NCBI RefSeq assembly: GCF_002288925.2
Contig: NW_022098004.1
Span: forward strand, 7,943,604 to 8,007,603
From: Delphinapterus leucas
Taxonomy: Eukaryota > Chordata > Mammalia > Artiodactyla > Monodontidae
Reading direction: 5' to 3'
Length of the DNA stretch: 64,000 bases
Shown here: positions 54,431 to 64,000 of the stretch, piece after piece
Numbering within the stretch: position 1 is the first letter of the stretch
How the letters are laid out: each line of letters begins with the position of its first letter
The notes under the pieces: generated by a model
What the model was told of the DNA's origin: nothing
What the model saw: the letters and a program-made list of their open reading frames with translations, nothing else
Database searches by the model: none
Position numbers and translations under genes: made by a program

Positions 54431-54725
54431 AATAAATCACGAGTTTTGTTATAGCCTGTTTTTTAGACATTCAAGTAGGTGTAGAAGTCATATGAGGAGT
54501 TCTGTACATTATTCTAGTAGACTAGTTGCTCTTCTAGTAGTTTAAAGATCAAAATTTAGGACTCAGCCTAATTAAAAATGAATATTTAGCTTGACAAGGT
54601 CCAAATCCTCCCTTGTGTAATCATAATCTTCATTCCTTGAGTCTTTGTTCAGAGTAAGACAAAATTCTGTATTTTACTCATATACTTCCAATGAACTTTT
54701 GATGAACACTTTCACCTTGAAGTAG
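54431..54725. other. Unassigned sequence
   Basis: No repeat or gene recognised. Confidence 0.5.
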
Positions 54726-54753
54726 GGTGTGTGTGTGTGTGTGTGTGTGTGTG
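54726..54753 (+). repeat. (GT)n microsatellite
   Basis: About 13 uninterrupted GT units, followed by a GA-rich stretch. Confidence 0.97.
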
Positions 54754-54879
54754 AAAAAGAAAATGAGAGAGAGGGATAATCTTTCATTCTTTCCAGGCAC
54801 TTTGCATTCGCATTGGTTTTGTAAGTCTCACAGCAAACCTCTGATATTGGTACTTGTATCATTATGATTCAATTTGGCT

Positions 54880-55262
54880 TCACATCACAGAAAATCTCTC
54901 CACAGTGGTTTAAACACAAAAGGTTTATTCTCACAAGTAAAAGAATAATCAGAGCTAGGCAATCCAAGGCTGGTATGGCAGCTTCTTGAAATTACCAAGG
55001 GACACAGGCTCCTTCTGCCTTGCTGCTCTGCTATTTTTAGCCTGCTGCCTCATGGTCCAAAATAGCTACAGAAGCTCCAGCCATTATAGATGCATTCCAG
55101 TCCACAAGAAAGTATCCATAGAAGTAGAAGGCCATACCTCTTCTTCTTAAAGGTCAGTTTTGGAAATATGGTACCACACATCTGCTTATAATTCATCGGC
55201 ATCTGTCTACACCTAGCTTCAAGGGAGGCTGGGAAAATAGTCTTTTGGTAGAGTGACATTTG
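54880..55262 (-). mobile_element. Ancient interspersed repeat, family not named
   Basis: 'caggctccttctgccttgctgctctgctatttttagcctgctgcctcatggtcc' and 'acacctagcttcaagggaggctgggaaaatagtctt' are phrases I recognise from a common mammalian repeat of LTR or DNA-transposon type, but I cannot assign the family. Confidence 0.5.
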
Positions 55263-55289
55263 CTGAGGGAGAGAAACAGACAGTGGATA

Positions 55290-55400
55290 TTAGCAAGTTT
55301 ATAGCAGTCTTGCCTTAGTCCTAGCATGCTTACTTTACTTGCCTAAGACCACATAACTTAGATAGGCAGGGCTGAGACCTAAATTTTACTATTATTTGTT
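55290..55400 (-). mobile_element. MIR SINE fragment, - strand
   Basis: 'ttgcctaagaccacataacttagataggcagggctgagacctaaatttt' corresponds to the reversed MIR 5' half. Confidence 0.65.
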
Positions 55401-55930
55401 CTCTTATTTTCTGCCTTTCCTATACTCAGCTCTTCTATTATCTTCACAGTTGAGAAAATGGCTAGTTTTTCTCAAACACCCTCTCAGAGCTATTTATTTC
55501 CCCATTTTTAGCACCACGACCATTCTCTGAGTTCTGCAAAGTGTTATGGGGAACAGAAGAAAGGGAGAGTACTGATTTCAACCTTGCAACGCAATCACTC
55601 CCAGCTTCCATAAATCAGCAGGTTTTTAGGATGCGGCAGGAGAGCACCATCTGATTTTTACACACCTGATTCACAATAAAATCTGCACAGGGGCTTCTTG
55701 GGTGCTTATTTTCCTGAAAGGCTAAGGCAGCAGAAACCCATCTATTATATCAGGGGAGAAGGATTCACCCATTTAGAGGTAACTGGTAAATGCTGGTATA
55801 GAGCATTTTAACTTTCAGTATCCATTTTTAATGCAACTTGGTGGAACATATCTTTGCACGTGTACTGAGATGCCCAGAGAGCATCCTTAATGACTTTTCT
55901 GCTATAAAGCAAAACTTCACTTTAAAAAAA
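55401..55930. other. Unassigned sequence
   Basis: No repeat or gene recognised. Ends in an A-run that is the target region of the SINE. Confidence 0.5.
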
Positions 55931-55935
55931 AAAAT

Positions 55936-56244
55936 AGGGACTTCCCTGGTGGTCCAGTGGTTAAGAATCCACCTTCCAATGCAAGGGACGTGGATTCGAT
56001 CCCTGGTCGGGGAACTAAGTGCCAAGGGGCAACTAAGACCATGCACCACAACTACTGAGCCCACACGCTCTGGAGCCCGCATGCCACAACTAGAGAGAAG
56101 CCCACGCACCACAATTAGAGCGAAGCCCGCGTGTTGCAACAAAGAGCCTGTGTGCCACAACAAAAGATCCTGTAAGCCACAGTGAAGATCCTGCATGCTG
56201 CAACTAAGACCTGATGCAACCAAATAAATAAATGTTAAAAAAAA
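55936..56244 (+). mobile_element. CHR-type SINE (full-length, most diverged copy), + strand
   Basis: Head agggacttccctggtggtcc, B-box-like ggattcgatccctgg, long body with repeated 'cgcaccacaa', 'gtgttgcaac' and 'tgccacaac' modules, tail caaataaataaatgttaaaa. It differs from the 13.9-kb copy at many sites and in module number, consistent with an older wave. Flanking A-rich runs make the target-site duplication ambiguous. Confidence 0.92.
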
Positions 56245-56718
56245 TAACAATGAATACCTGGATCTCAGATCTCTTTCACCGGCCTGAACGTTTGGCTTTA
56301 TGAAGTCCAATAGTGGTAACTCCTCTTGCTCTAGAAGAACCATCCTCTTTCCTCCTCTGATAAATTCATATCCACTGTATTACATGACTTGAAACCCAAG
56401 CCTTAAGCTTGACATTAGTGCCTGTATGACTTGGGAGCCATATGTCAACATAAGGGCAAAGCGTGGCTCACCTGCTAACAGAGGCACCAGTTAGCTTGAC
56501 ACTGGGGTAACCACGTCAAGTTTTGGGTCTCAGGTTGCCTCACCTGTCAAAGGAGGTGTTGGTTTAGACCTTTTGGGATTTCCCATGCTCTTGGACAGGG
56601 CGACGAGGTGGTGAGAGCTGTGATCAGTTATCCTAAGTGTGTAGTCCCACGACTGGAGTTCTCAGCAGGGTTCTGTTAAGTGAGCTCCTCTGATGAAACA
56701 TCCCTTCTTATATCCTGC
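56245..56718. other. Unassigned sequence
   Basis: No repeat or gene recognised. Confidence 0.5.
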
Positions 56719-56719
56719 A

Positions 56720-56900
56720 CAGGAGGGGGTGCTTTGCCTGCATGTTCTCACACAGTGCTCTCGGTAGCTTGACGACATGGTTGCTGTCATCCGTGTTTTA
56801 CAGTAGGGGAAACTGAGGAGGCTGAGAGAGACCAATAGCTCACTCTCACTATCTCAGAAGTAGCAGAACCCAGATTGGAACTCAGACATATGATACCAAC
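56720..56900 (-). mobile_element. MIR SINE, - strand
   Basis: 'gcttgacgacatggttgctgtcatccgtgttttacagtaggggaaactgaggaggctgagagagaccaatagctc' and 'agaagtagcagaacccagattggaactcagac' match reversed MIR. Confidence 0.85.
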
Positions 56901-57325
56901 ATATGGGCTTTCTTTCAGGAAAGCCAATTCATTACATGGATATTCAAAATAAACTAATTTTTAAAACTTAGCAGCACTGGGCATAAATAGGTTGAACCGT
57001 ATGAAATTGCTGGTACTTGATGGCATTTGTGCTACAAAAATGTCAGTCCCATGGGGTTCAATCAGTAGATAAAGTAATCCCTTGCCAAATCATTTTACTC
57101 AGTTTGGAGCTTGGCAAATACGATTACTGAAGGACTTCTAGAATGTGTACTTCTAGTCCTCACCTAAAACCAGTAAGCAATGGCATTATGAAAAGGCTTG
57201 GTCATCACTCCTGTCTAAGTACCTATCATCTCTTTTCCTTTCTGCACTGCATCCCCCAGATCTACTATCTCACCAGGGATTAGAATAGTCCTTCCTAAGT
57301 GGTGGATATTTTTATGTAATTTACG
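56901..57325. other. Unassigned sequence
   Basis: No repeat or gene recognised. Confidence 0.5.
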
Positions 57326-57329
57326 GAGT

Positions 57330-57605
57330 TGCATTTTTAAAAAATTTACCGCTACAATGCTTCAGTTACAAAAAATAAGAAGATTTATGCCCAAAGAAGT
57401 TTACTGCAACAAGATTCACAATATGTATGTGATCTCAAGCAATACAGAAAAACATGACTGGAGAATCTAGTAGGGTTATACTAGTGATTGTGGAATGGAG
57501 CTGAGTTTTGTTTTATTTTCTCCCTGCTCCTTTATATTTTCACATTCTTTCTAATTTTCCTGTCGTATATTAGTCCATATGAGAATAAAATCAAGTAAAA
57601 CCCTC
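57330..57605 (+). mobile_element. Possible old L1 3' end, + strand
   Basis: 'gaagtttactgcaacaagattcacaatatg', 'agtgattgtggaatggagctgag', 'ttattttctccctgctcctttatattttcacattctttctaattttcctg' is loosely like the end of old L1 elements. Weak assignment. Confidence 0.4.
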
Positions 57606-58058
57606 AAAAATGAAAGAAAACTCTTCAAAAGTAGAATTTAAATATGGCAGGACAAAAATATTAATGTGAAATGAAGTCCTATTCTGTCCTTTGGAGAAGA
57701 AAGACGTTGATTTGATGAGAGAGGAGCTGAGCAGATCTACAAAAGGTGTAGCGAGCTGGGAAAAAGAAGGAACATGAAAAGGATGGAGCAGAGTGCCTGT
57801 GAGCTGCGAGGCCACTAGAAGAAAAGGAGAGCTGGGGTGGCCCAGTGTAGATCTCTCCCTGAAATGCCACATCCTTGGGGAGGCCTTCCTGAGCCCTCTA
57901 ATTTAGAGCCCCCTAGTCCCCCCTCATATAGGATGACCCTATAAACTCATCCTTTTTACCCAGGACCTCCTGGTTTTAGCACTGAAAGTTCCAGACCCTG
58001 GGAACCCACTGGGGGAAGGTTGGTCATCTGCCTGTCACAGCACCTCTTCCCTACTTCA
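57606..58058. other. Unassigned sequence
   Basis: No repeat or gene recognised. Confidence 0.5.
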
Positions 58059-58059
58059 A

Positions 58060-58215
58060 ACTGTTGTAGCACATGTTACAGTTGTAACAGTTGAGTGCAG
58101 TTGTTACAGATGTGTAATTTCCTTATCTCTCCAGTTTCCTTGTATCTATCTTCTAGGCAGTAAGTTTCACGAGGGCAGAAACCATCCCAGTGACTTGCAG
58201 GTGTGGATATTGGGG
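58060..58215 (+). mobile_element. L2 3'-end fragment, + strand
   Basis: 'gtgtaatttccttatctctccagtttccttgtatctatcttctaggcagtaagtttcacgagggcagaaaccatcc' matches the L2 3' order (tagaatgtaagctccatgagggcaggga). Confidence 0.65.
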
Positions 58216-58490
58216 GATTTATTGAGTGAGGAGATGCGCTGGCCAGGCACAGGCAGTCTGAGCTGAGCATGTGTGAAGATGGAGGGGGAGGGGGAGAGTC
58301 TGGTGTGTCAGTAGCTGAAAGCCTTCCAGTGTGGCCAGTGAAGGTTCTAAAGGCTGGAGCAAGGCCATGCTGGAGCATTAGCATTTGGGGGTCCATCGAA
58401 CCCTTTCACTGTCTGCTGAAAGTGATGGACCCGCTCTCCACAGAAATGCACAGTTGCACATCGTTTTGCATATAGATTCAGAGTTTTGAG
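58216..58490. other. Unassigned sequence
   Basis: No repeat or gene recognised. Confidence 0.5.
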
Positions 58491-58715
58491 CAAGAGTGGC
58501 AGAACTACAGCCCATAGGTCAAATCTGGCCAGTGGCATGTTTTTTGTAAATAAAGTTTTATTGGAACATAGACACAACCACTCATCTACATATTGCCTAT
58601 GGCTGCTTTCTTGCCAAAGCTCAGAGATGCGTGCTTCTAATACGCAATGTGATGAACTTGCAAAGCCTCAAATATACCTTTTGGCCCTTTACAGAAAAAG
58701 TTTTGCCAGTCCCTG
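58491..58715 (+). mobile_element. Short hAT element (same family as 31509-31711), + strand
   Basis: Ends caagagtggcagaactacag and ccagtccctg; internal 'gtaaataaagttttattggaacatagacacaacc', 'tattgcctatggctgctttcttgcc', 'cttttggccctttacagaaaaag'. Flanks gttttgag (58483-58490) and ctttagag (58716-58723) agree at 6 of 8 positions, consistent with an 8-bp hAT target duplication. Confidence 0.88.
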
Positions 58716-58769
58716 CTTTAGAGAGCAATTGAGAGCCTGGCGGTGCCTAGACCCAGGTTAAACCCTTGC

Positions 58770-58945
58770 TGTAGAGAGCTACTGAAGGATTTTAAAGATG
58801 ACAGCAAAGTGGTTAGTCCCCCTTTGGGTGGAATGGATGGTGTCGAAAGCAGGACACTGGGAGTGCAGAAACCTTTGAAGCAATAGCCCAGAGGAGAGGT
58901 GATGAAGATTGAACGAGGGCAGGGGCATGGGGTGGAGAGCACAGA
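58770..58945 (-). mobile_element. Probable L2 fragment, - strand
   Basis: 'ctactgaaggattttaaagatgacagcaaagtgg', 'ggacactgggagtgcagaaacc', 'aagcaatagcccagaggagaggtgatgaagatt' resembles reversed L2 (ttttgagcagaggagtgacatg ... ctattgcaataatccaggcgagagatgatg). Confidence 0.5.
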
Positions 58946-59674
58946 TTTTCAGCTGCCTGACTTTCCACCTCTGCTCTGCTTCCCCACACACTCAACTCTG
59001 CCCCGGATGGAAACAGCCCCAGCAGTTCTAGTCCACACTTGACCACAAGCTGATGGGTTCCACACGGATACTGTCAAATCAGCCCCTCTAAGGCTCATTG
59101 CTGGCAATGCACAGAGCTCTAATCAGGGAATTCACTCATCCGCTTCTGCTTTGTGCAGTGCTGGCTTTAAAAAGATCTAAACCCAAAAATTGAAAAAAAA
59201 AAAAAATCTAAAACCCCGTGGGGTTCACAGAGCAAGTCAAAGAGCAAGAGCTTATTGGTGGCTTTTTCAAAACAACCTCTGCCTTTGAAATGCGTGGTCT
59301 TAACAGTTCTGCGTCAGGACAAATTCAGGGTGCGATGAGGTCTAGCTGCTCACCCTTTCATTGTCCATGATGCTGGGAGGTGACAAGAATCAAAGAGAGG
59401 ATAGCAACATGTACCCTCAGATCTGCTCCCCGCAGGGAACCCCCTCTTCCCGTTCACAGTGTCAGAATTCAGGGGCCACATTTGCCGTTGAGATACTGGA
59501 TGTGAGTGCTCATCTCTACCTTAACCCTCATTTTTTTCCTCCACTTGGAAGAACTTGGCTATTATTGCCGTACGCAGTGCTGTAAAGGAACGGCTCAGCT
59601 AGTGCTGGGCAGTTTGGGGGTCCAAGAATGTTCTCAGGGATGATAAGAGGGGGAAAACCGTGAGGGGAAATTGC
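58946..59674. other. Unassigned sequence
   Basis: Contains an A13 run at 59193-59206. No gene or interspersed repeat recognised. Confidence 0.5.
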
Positions 59675-60015
59675 ACGAATCATGCTGCAGTGTGGATGGA
59701 CCTCAGAAACATTATGCTAAGTGAAAGAAACAAGAGACCACAGATTGTATGATTGCATTTATTCTGCGAAATGTCCAGAACAGGCAAACCCATAGAGACA
59801 GAAAGCAAAAGAGTGGTCGCCAGCAGCTGGAGGGAGTGGGGAGTGGGGCGTGAGTGCTTAATTGCCTTGGGGTTTTACTTTGGAGTGATGGGGACATTTT
59901 GGAACTAGATAGGGGTGGTGGTTGGACAGCATCATGAGTATACTCAGTGCCACGGAACTGTTCACTTTACAATGGCTAACTTTATGTTATGTGAATTTCA
60001 CTTCAGTAACTTATT
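59675..60015 (+). mobile_element. L1 3' UTR (L1M type), + strand
   Basis: 'tgctaagtgaaagaaacaagagaccacagattgtatgattgcatttattctgcgaaatgtccagaacaggcaaacccatagagacagaaagc', 'gtggtcgccagcagctggagg', 'cactttacaatggctaactttatgttatgtgaatttcacttcag' is the standard L1 3' UTR order. Confidence 0.92.
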
Positions 60016-60199
60016 TCAGAACAGAAGAGGCGGAGGGAGAGGAGGAGAAGGACATGGCCCTTGGTGGTCTACACTTCTTCTCGTGGGATTCCAAGAAGCC
60101 ATCTTCATCCCAACAGCATGCGGAGCTGTCTCCGTGTCGATGGCCATGTTAGCCCTCCCGTTTTTGCTTTCTCTCTGTATCCTGCCACCACATGCCATC

Positions 60200-60410
60200 G
60201 AATGACCCCCAAAGTTCTCAAATCGACCTGTTCCTTTCCTGTCTCACTGTCACCACCTTTCTCTAGGACCTTCATCTCCCCCAACTGGGAAATGCCCTTT
60301 CTTCCTGCCTCAGTTTCCTGATCTCCACTCTGCCCTCTGGCCAGAGAAATCTTTCTAACATGCTTCTTGCACCATGTCATGCTGCTGTGCCCCGTGTCTT
60401 TTCTCCCTCC
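60200..60410 (+). mobile_element. L2-like fragment, + strand
   Basis: 'ctggccagagaaatctttctaacatgcttcttgcaccatgtcatgctgctgtgccc' is like the L2 'agagtgatctttttaaaatgcaaatcagatcatgtcactcc' segment. Confidence 0.5.
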
Positions 60411-61588
60411 CTCGTGGTAGAGAGTTCACGAGCCTGGTGTGGTAAACGGAAGAGGACCTTGGACTTGGATTTGGACACTCCGGGACACCCTGATTCCGAC
60501 CCTGTCTGGTGTGGCGTTGTGGCTGACTCATGAGTGTATTTATTTACATGGGCTCTGTTTTTTTTCTCTCTTTTGTTGCACGGTGGTAACGACAGTCTAT
60601 CACTGGGTTTGGTGAGAAGCAAGTGAGATTACATGTGGCCGACAGTTACTGAGCACTTGCCCAGGCAGACCCTGGACTAATGACATCGTTTGTATTTTCT
60701 CAAATAATAGAAGACTGCATTCAACCTAAGGCTCTATGTGTATTTGACCCATTATCATCACCATCACCATCATCATCACTTTTTAAAGTCCCCTTCAATG
60801 TGGTCTAATGCTTTGGCTCTTTGCTTTTATCCTGTGCGTGGTAGATCAGTTTTCCCACCCGTACCTATCTATGCGTGGGGGCCTCACACCACTGTCTGGA
60901 CTGTCCCTCTGCCGGGAGCTCCCATCCTTTGCTCACAGCTCCTAGTTAGGCTACTGGCAGTATCTCTAAGTAGCACAGTTTTCCTCCAGGAAGGTCTGAG
61001 AGGACTGAAGAAATTCACAGCCACACATGCTGTGTATGCCAGAGTTGTGTATCCTAGAGTTGTCCCACGAGAACTGTCCCACGAGAGTGCACATCCCGGT
61101 TTGCCAAATTTTAATCATGCAACTGTTTTCATTCACATGTTCTGCAAAGACCTTAATCTTTGGTTAAAGTGCCAGTCTTGGGTGAGGCGTTTCTTATAAA
61201 CACCCATGAATCTTTGACGGTGGCCATGCGCCCACCTTTAGTGTGGCTGATCCAGGCTGTTGACTCCCTGCCCCGGGATGGACCTGCTTCTCTCACGTGG
61301 TCCAGAAGCTTGGCTGCGGCTGTGCAGCATCTCCTTTGTCTTTGACAATTCAGGTTGTATCCAGGAGGCCTGATGAGGTAGGAGGTCTATAGGAGGCAGG
61401 AAATGGACAGTTGATTCTTTTTATGATCAATTGACAAGTAATGTGACTTTCCAAATATGCAGACAAAAACAAATTTCTTCCCTCCTTCCATCGACCCCTT
61501 TATTTTAATTCTAGTTTGAGGCCTGGCTGAGAGGGAGCATAGAGACCCCAAGTCTTGGCTGAGATGTTATGAACAGTGTTTGGTTTAT
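60411..61588. other. Unassigned; short (ATC)n run
   Basis: A 30-base atcatcaccatc-type repeat lies at 60752-60780, giving a run of histidine codons in a 153-codon frame (60738-61199) that has no other recognisable feature and is not called as a gene. Confidence 0.45.
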
Positions 61589-61589
61589 T

Positions 61590-62060
61590 GATTTCTTGAA
61601 TAAATGTTTATTCAGCACATACTCTGTGTCAGGAATTATGCTAGGTGTTGGAAAGTGAGGTGAAGCGTGTGAACATGGTCACAGCCCTCCCGAAGTTTAT
61701 CACGTAGAAGGGATGACACTTAAAGAAGGAATTACAATCAGGCAGTGTTGAGCCCAACAGTAGAAACCAGAGTATGTTAGAGGAACATTACACAGAGGTG
61801 TCTCCCTGGTGAGAAGCGGTCTGGGAATGCTTCCTGTAGGAGTTAACATGTGCACGGCAACCTGAAGAATGGAGAAGAATGAGCCACAGGGGAGCACTGC
61901 GGGCCACTAGACTAGCACATGGAGAGGCTGAGAGTGCGAGACAGCTTGGCACGTTCGAGGGAGTGACGGGGGTCAGTGTGGCTGGAGTGCGTGGAGAGTT
62001 GTAGAGGGTTATAGGGGGTGAGGATGGAGGAGAGAAGGGAGAAATGAGGCTGGAAAAAGT
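61590..62060 (-). mobile_element. L2 fragment, - strand
   Basis: 'gaataaatgtttattcagcacatactctgtgtcaggaattatgctaggtgttgg', 'gtctccctggtgagaagcggtctgggaatgcttcctg', 'gagtgacgggggtcagtgtggctggagtgcgtgg' are ordered reversed L2 landmarks. Confidence 0.8.
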
Positions 62061-62535
62061 AGCTGGGCCTGACGTCCAAGGTGCCTCCCTGGTCCTACGG
62101 CACCCAGAGAGAGTCCCTTCTGCGTGGGGTTCTCGGTAGGAGGGAATCCCAGGGCCCCTCTGAATTCTAGTTCCCCCACACTTAAGAGCAAGTCGCTGCT
62201 ACTCAGAACCCTGGCGTCTTTACCTACAAAAGGACACAGTGGGCCTGGCCCCATACAGAGGTGGGAGGATTGGAGATGGAGTGCCGCGTTCAGTTACCAT
62301 ATGGTCAAGGCTCCCCTGGAGATGCTGATGCTTTGGTGGCTGCCCAGACCTGGCCCGCAGCCCCCTCTGGCCTCAGCCGGCAGACATGGAGCCTGAAAGG
62401 CCAGCCAGCGGGCAGGCGGGAGGAGCGTCTCGCTCACGCAGCCACAGACAGAGCGCCTGTCATGTTTTCCTGACTTGGAGGAGAGGGCTTGGGCACCAAA
62501 TAGACGCAGACTTGGCTCTTTATTCTGTTATCTGC
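62061..62535. other. Unassigned GC-richer sequence
   Basis: Overlapping short frames on both strands, no recognised domain, no repeat identified. Confidence 0.45.
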
Positions 62536-62539
62536 TCGT

Positions 62540-62718
62540 TTTGTTCATCCAGGCACTCACTCCAACATAACTTCTCAGCACCAGGGAGACGCCAGGCACG
62601 GTGAGCCAGACAGGCATGACCCTTGCCGCCCTCAGAGACCTTACCATCTGGTCAGGAAGAGAGAAATTAAACAGAGAAGTACAAAAATAATCACAATTGC
62701 CAGAGGAGCTAGAAAGGA
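62540..62718 (-). mobile_element. L2 3' end, - strand
   Basis: 'ttgttcatccaggcactcactccaacataacttctcagcaccagggagacgccaggcacggtgagccagacaggcatgacccttgccgccctcagagaccttacc' is reversed L2. Confidence 0.7.
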
Positions 62719-62724
62719 CGAGTA

Positions 62725-62875
62725 GAGCATTACCAGGGCTCCTTAACTGTTTGGAGGTTTATGGTTTGAATATTGGCTCTACTGATTATCTGATGCGGAG
62801 GTTCCTGGACCCTTCTGTGCCTCAGTTTCCTCATCTGCAAAATGTGAGGAGTGGGGCTAAACCATGTAAGAAACG
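62725..62875 (+). mobile_element. MIR SINE, + strand
   Basis: 'ggtttatggtttgaatattggctctactgattatctgatgcg' and 'cttctgtgcctcagtttcctcatctgcaaaatgtgaggagtgggg' match MIR order. Confidence 0.88.
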
Positions 62876-62877
62876 GT

Positions 62878-63050
62878 GGTTTTAAACTTTGCTACATCAG
62901 AATCGCCTGGCTAGACCTTAAAAATCCCAGTGCCCAGATTGTACCCACACCAACTCAATCAGGATCCCTGGGGGTGGGCCCCAGACACTTAAATTTTCTT
63001 AGAGATTCCTAGATGATAGAAATGTGCAGCCAAGTTTGGGAACCAGTGCT
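62878..63050 (+). mobile_element. MER5A hAT element
   Basis: 'ttttaaactttgctacatcagaatcgcctggctagaccttaaaaatcccagtgcccagattgtacccacaccaactcaatcaggatccctgggggtgggccccagacac' to 'caagtttgggaaccagtg' is a nearly complete MER5A. Confidence 0.88.
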
Positions 63051-63160
63051 CTAGCCCAGGACTTCTCACACTTTCACATGCCTGTGAATCACCTAGAGTC
63101 TTGGAAAATGAAGCTTCTGATTTATTAGCTCTGGGATGGGACTGGAATGTTTACATTTCT

Positions 63161-63364
63161 TTTTTTTTTTTTGCGGTACGCGGGCCTCTTACTGTTGTGG
63201 CCCCTCCCGTTGCGGAGCACAGGCTCCAGACGCGCAGACTCAGCGGCCATGGCTCACGGGCCCAGCCGCTCCACAGCATGTGGGATCTTCCTGGACCGGG
63301 GCACGAACCCGTGTCCCCTGCATCGGCAGGCGGACTCTCAACCACTGCACCACCAGGGAAGCCC
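63161..63364 (-). mobile_element. CHR-type SINE (short form), - strand, inside MER5A
   Basis: Poly(T), GC-rich body and head ending gcaccaccagggaagccc. The 18-bp target-site duplication tggaatgtttacatttct is exact at 63143-63160 and 63365-63382. Youngest layer of the nest. Confidence 0.96.
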
Positions 63365-63396
63365 TGGAATGTTTACATTTCTAACAGGGCCCTGGG

Positions 63397-63615
63397 CAGT
63401 GGTTCTCAGCTGGGGTGATTATGCCTCCAGAGGACCTTTGGCAATGTCTGGAGACATTTTTGGTTGTCAGAACTTGGGATGGAGGGAGGTGCCGTTAGCA
63501 GCCAGAGGGTGCAAGTCAAGAATACTGGTAAACATCCCACAATGCACAGGGCAACTCCCACAACTAAGAAATTTCTGGCCCCGAATGTCAGTATTGCCGA
63601 GGACTGAGAAACCCT
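63397..63615 (+). mobile_element. MER20 hAT element inside MER5A
   Basis: Starts cagtggttctcagctggggtg, continues 'cctttggcaatgtctggagacatttttggttgtcag', 'taaacatcccacaatgcacagggcaactcccacaactaagaaatttctggccccgaatgtcagtattgccgagg', ends 'gagaaaccctt'. Flanks gccctggg and ttccaggg agree at 5 of 8, a decayed hAT target duplication. Confidence 0.92.
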
Positions 63616-63668
63616 TTTCCAGGGTGAAGCTGATGCTGCTAGTACCACAGACCATGCTCTGAGGAGCA

Positions 63669-64000
63669 ACAGAATCCCCTTCTCCAGTTTAGCCACAGCG
63701 ACTCTGGGCTGAGCTGTCCAAGTGAGACTGAGGATTCATCACAAAGCGAGCTGACACAATGAGCAGAGATCAAATTTTGTCTTTGGTTGGGGTTTTGGTG
63801 AAAGGCAGAGAGGATTTCACTGGCCCCAGAACTTTGGTGTTAGAGGAGCGGCTGTTTGAATGTTTGTAAGGACGTAGCATTGAGAAATCAAAGGCAAACT
63901 TCCACATTTCCACCGGGTTTAAGCAGCAAAGACAAAAGAACTAAAGGAGGCAAGCGCATGAATTATTAACAGGCCCGGGTGTGAAAGTGTGGTGCAAGCC
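63669..64000. other. Unassigned sequence
   Basis: No gene or repeat recognised up to the right edge of the window. Confidence 0.5.

Larger units (their letters stand above)
63054..63668 (+). mobile_element. MER5A interrupted by a CHR SINE and a MER20
   Basis: Three pieces in order: 63054-63160 (cccaggacttctcacactttcacatgcctgtgaatcacctagag ... tctgatttattagctctgggatggg), 63365-63396 (tggaatgtttacatttctaacagggccctggg) and 63616-63668 (tccagggtgaagctgatgctgctagtaccacagaccatgctctgaggagcaac). Together they give MER5A order once the two insertions are removed. Confidence 0.82.

Noticed and set aside
60738..61199. 153-codon frame with a histidine run (metal-binding protein?)
   Set aside because: The histidines come from an (ATC)n simple repeat; nothing else in the frame resembles a protein domain.

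Overview
This window reads as nuclear DNA of a cetacean. The youngest repeats are tRNA-Glu-derived CHR-type SINEs, whose 5' end matches the whale, dolphin and hippo family. Most still have clean target-site duplications and poly(A) tails, as expected of lineage-specific insertions. Around them lies an older mammalian repeat layer: L1, L2, MIR, MLT1 (ERVL-MaLR) LTRs, MER5A, MER20, other short hAT elements and a Tigger-like element. I cannot say from sequence alone which whale or dolphin it is.

I found no protein-coding exon, tRNA gene, rRNA or structured RNA gene that I can support. Open frames are short (the longest is 189 codons, near 26.4-27.0 kb). They either lie in repeats, where the same SINE yields the same false frames at each copy, or show no recognisable domain. 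The window is best read as intergenic or intronic.

Layout. 1-13.3 kb: two SINEs in older L1/L2/MIR, a purine-pyrimidine tract at 4.1 kb, L1 remnants from 9.7 to 12.7 kb, and a 100-N assembly gap inside a SINE at 12.4 kb. 13.455-20.680 kb: a 3,613-bp head-to-tail tandem duplication with no mismatch seen; its left break cuts through a SINE. 20.7-30.6 kb: mostly unassigned sequence with MIR, L2 and L1 pieces, two microsatellites, and a homeodomain/octamer-rich stretch near 28.9 kb that looks like a conserved non-coding element. 30.6-34.0 kb: an L1 mosaic in which the strand flips and a 25-bp segment is repeated. 37.6-39.8 kb: a long L2 relic followed by a Tigger-like transposon. 40-47.5 kb: MLT1, MER20, L2 and L1 pieces. 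47.5-48.5 kb: a repeat-free, locally CpG-rich block with several TGACAG-type motifs, the best regulatory candidate. 49-64 kb: MIR, L2, MLT1, hAT and L1 pieces, one older SINE, and at the right end a MER5A element carrying both a MER20 and a CHR SINE.

There is no set of cooperating genes to describe. The functional candidates are possible enhancers and the structural variation. Family names rest on recalled consensus features. Boundaries of old repeats are good to roughly 10-50 bp; SINE boundaries with target-site duplications are good to a few bases.
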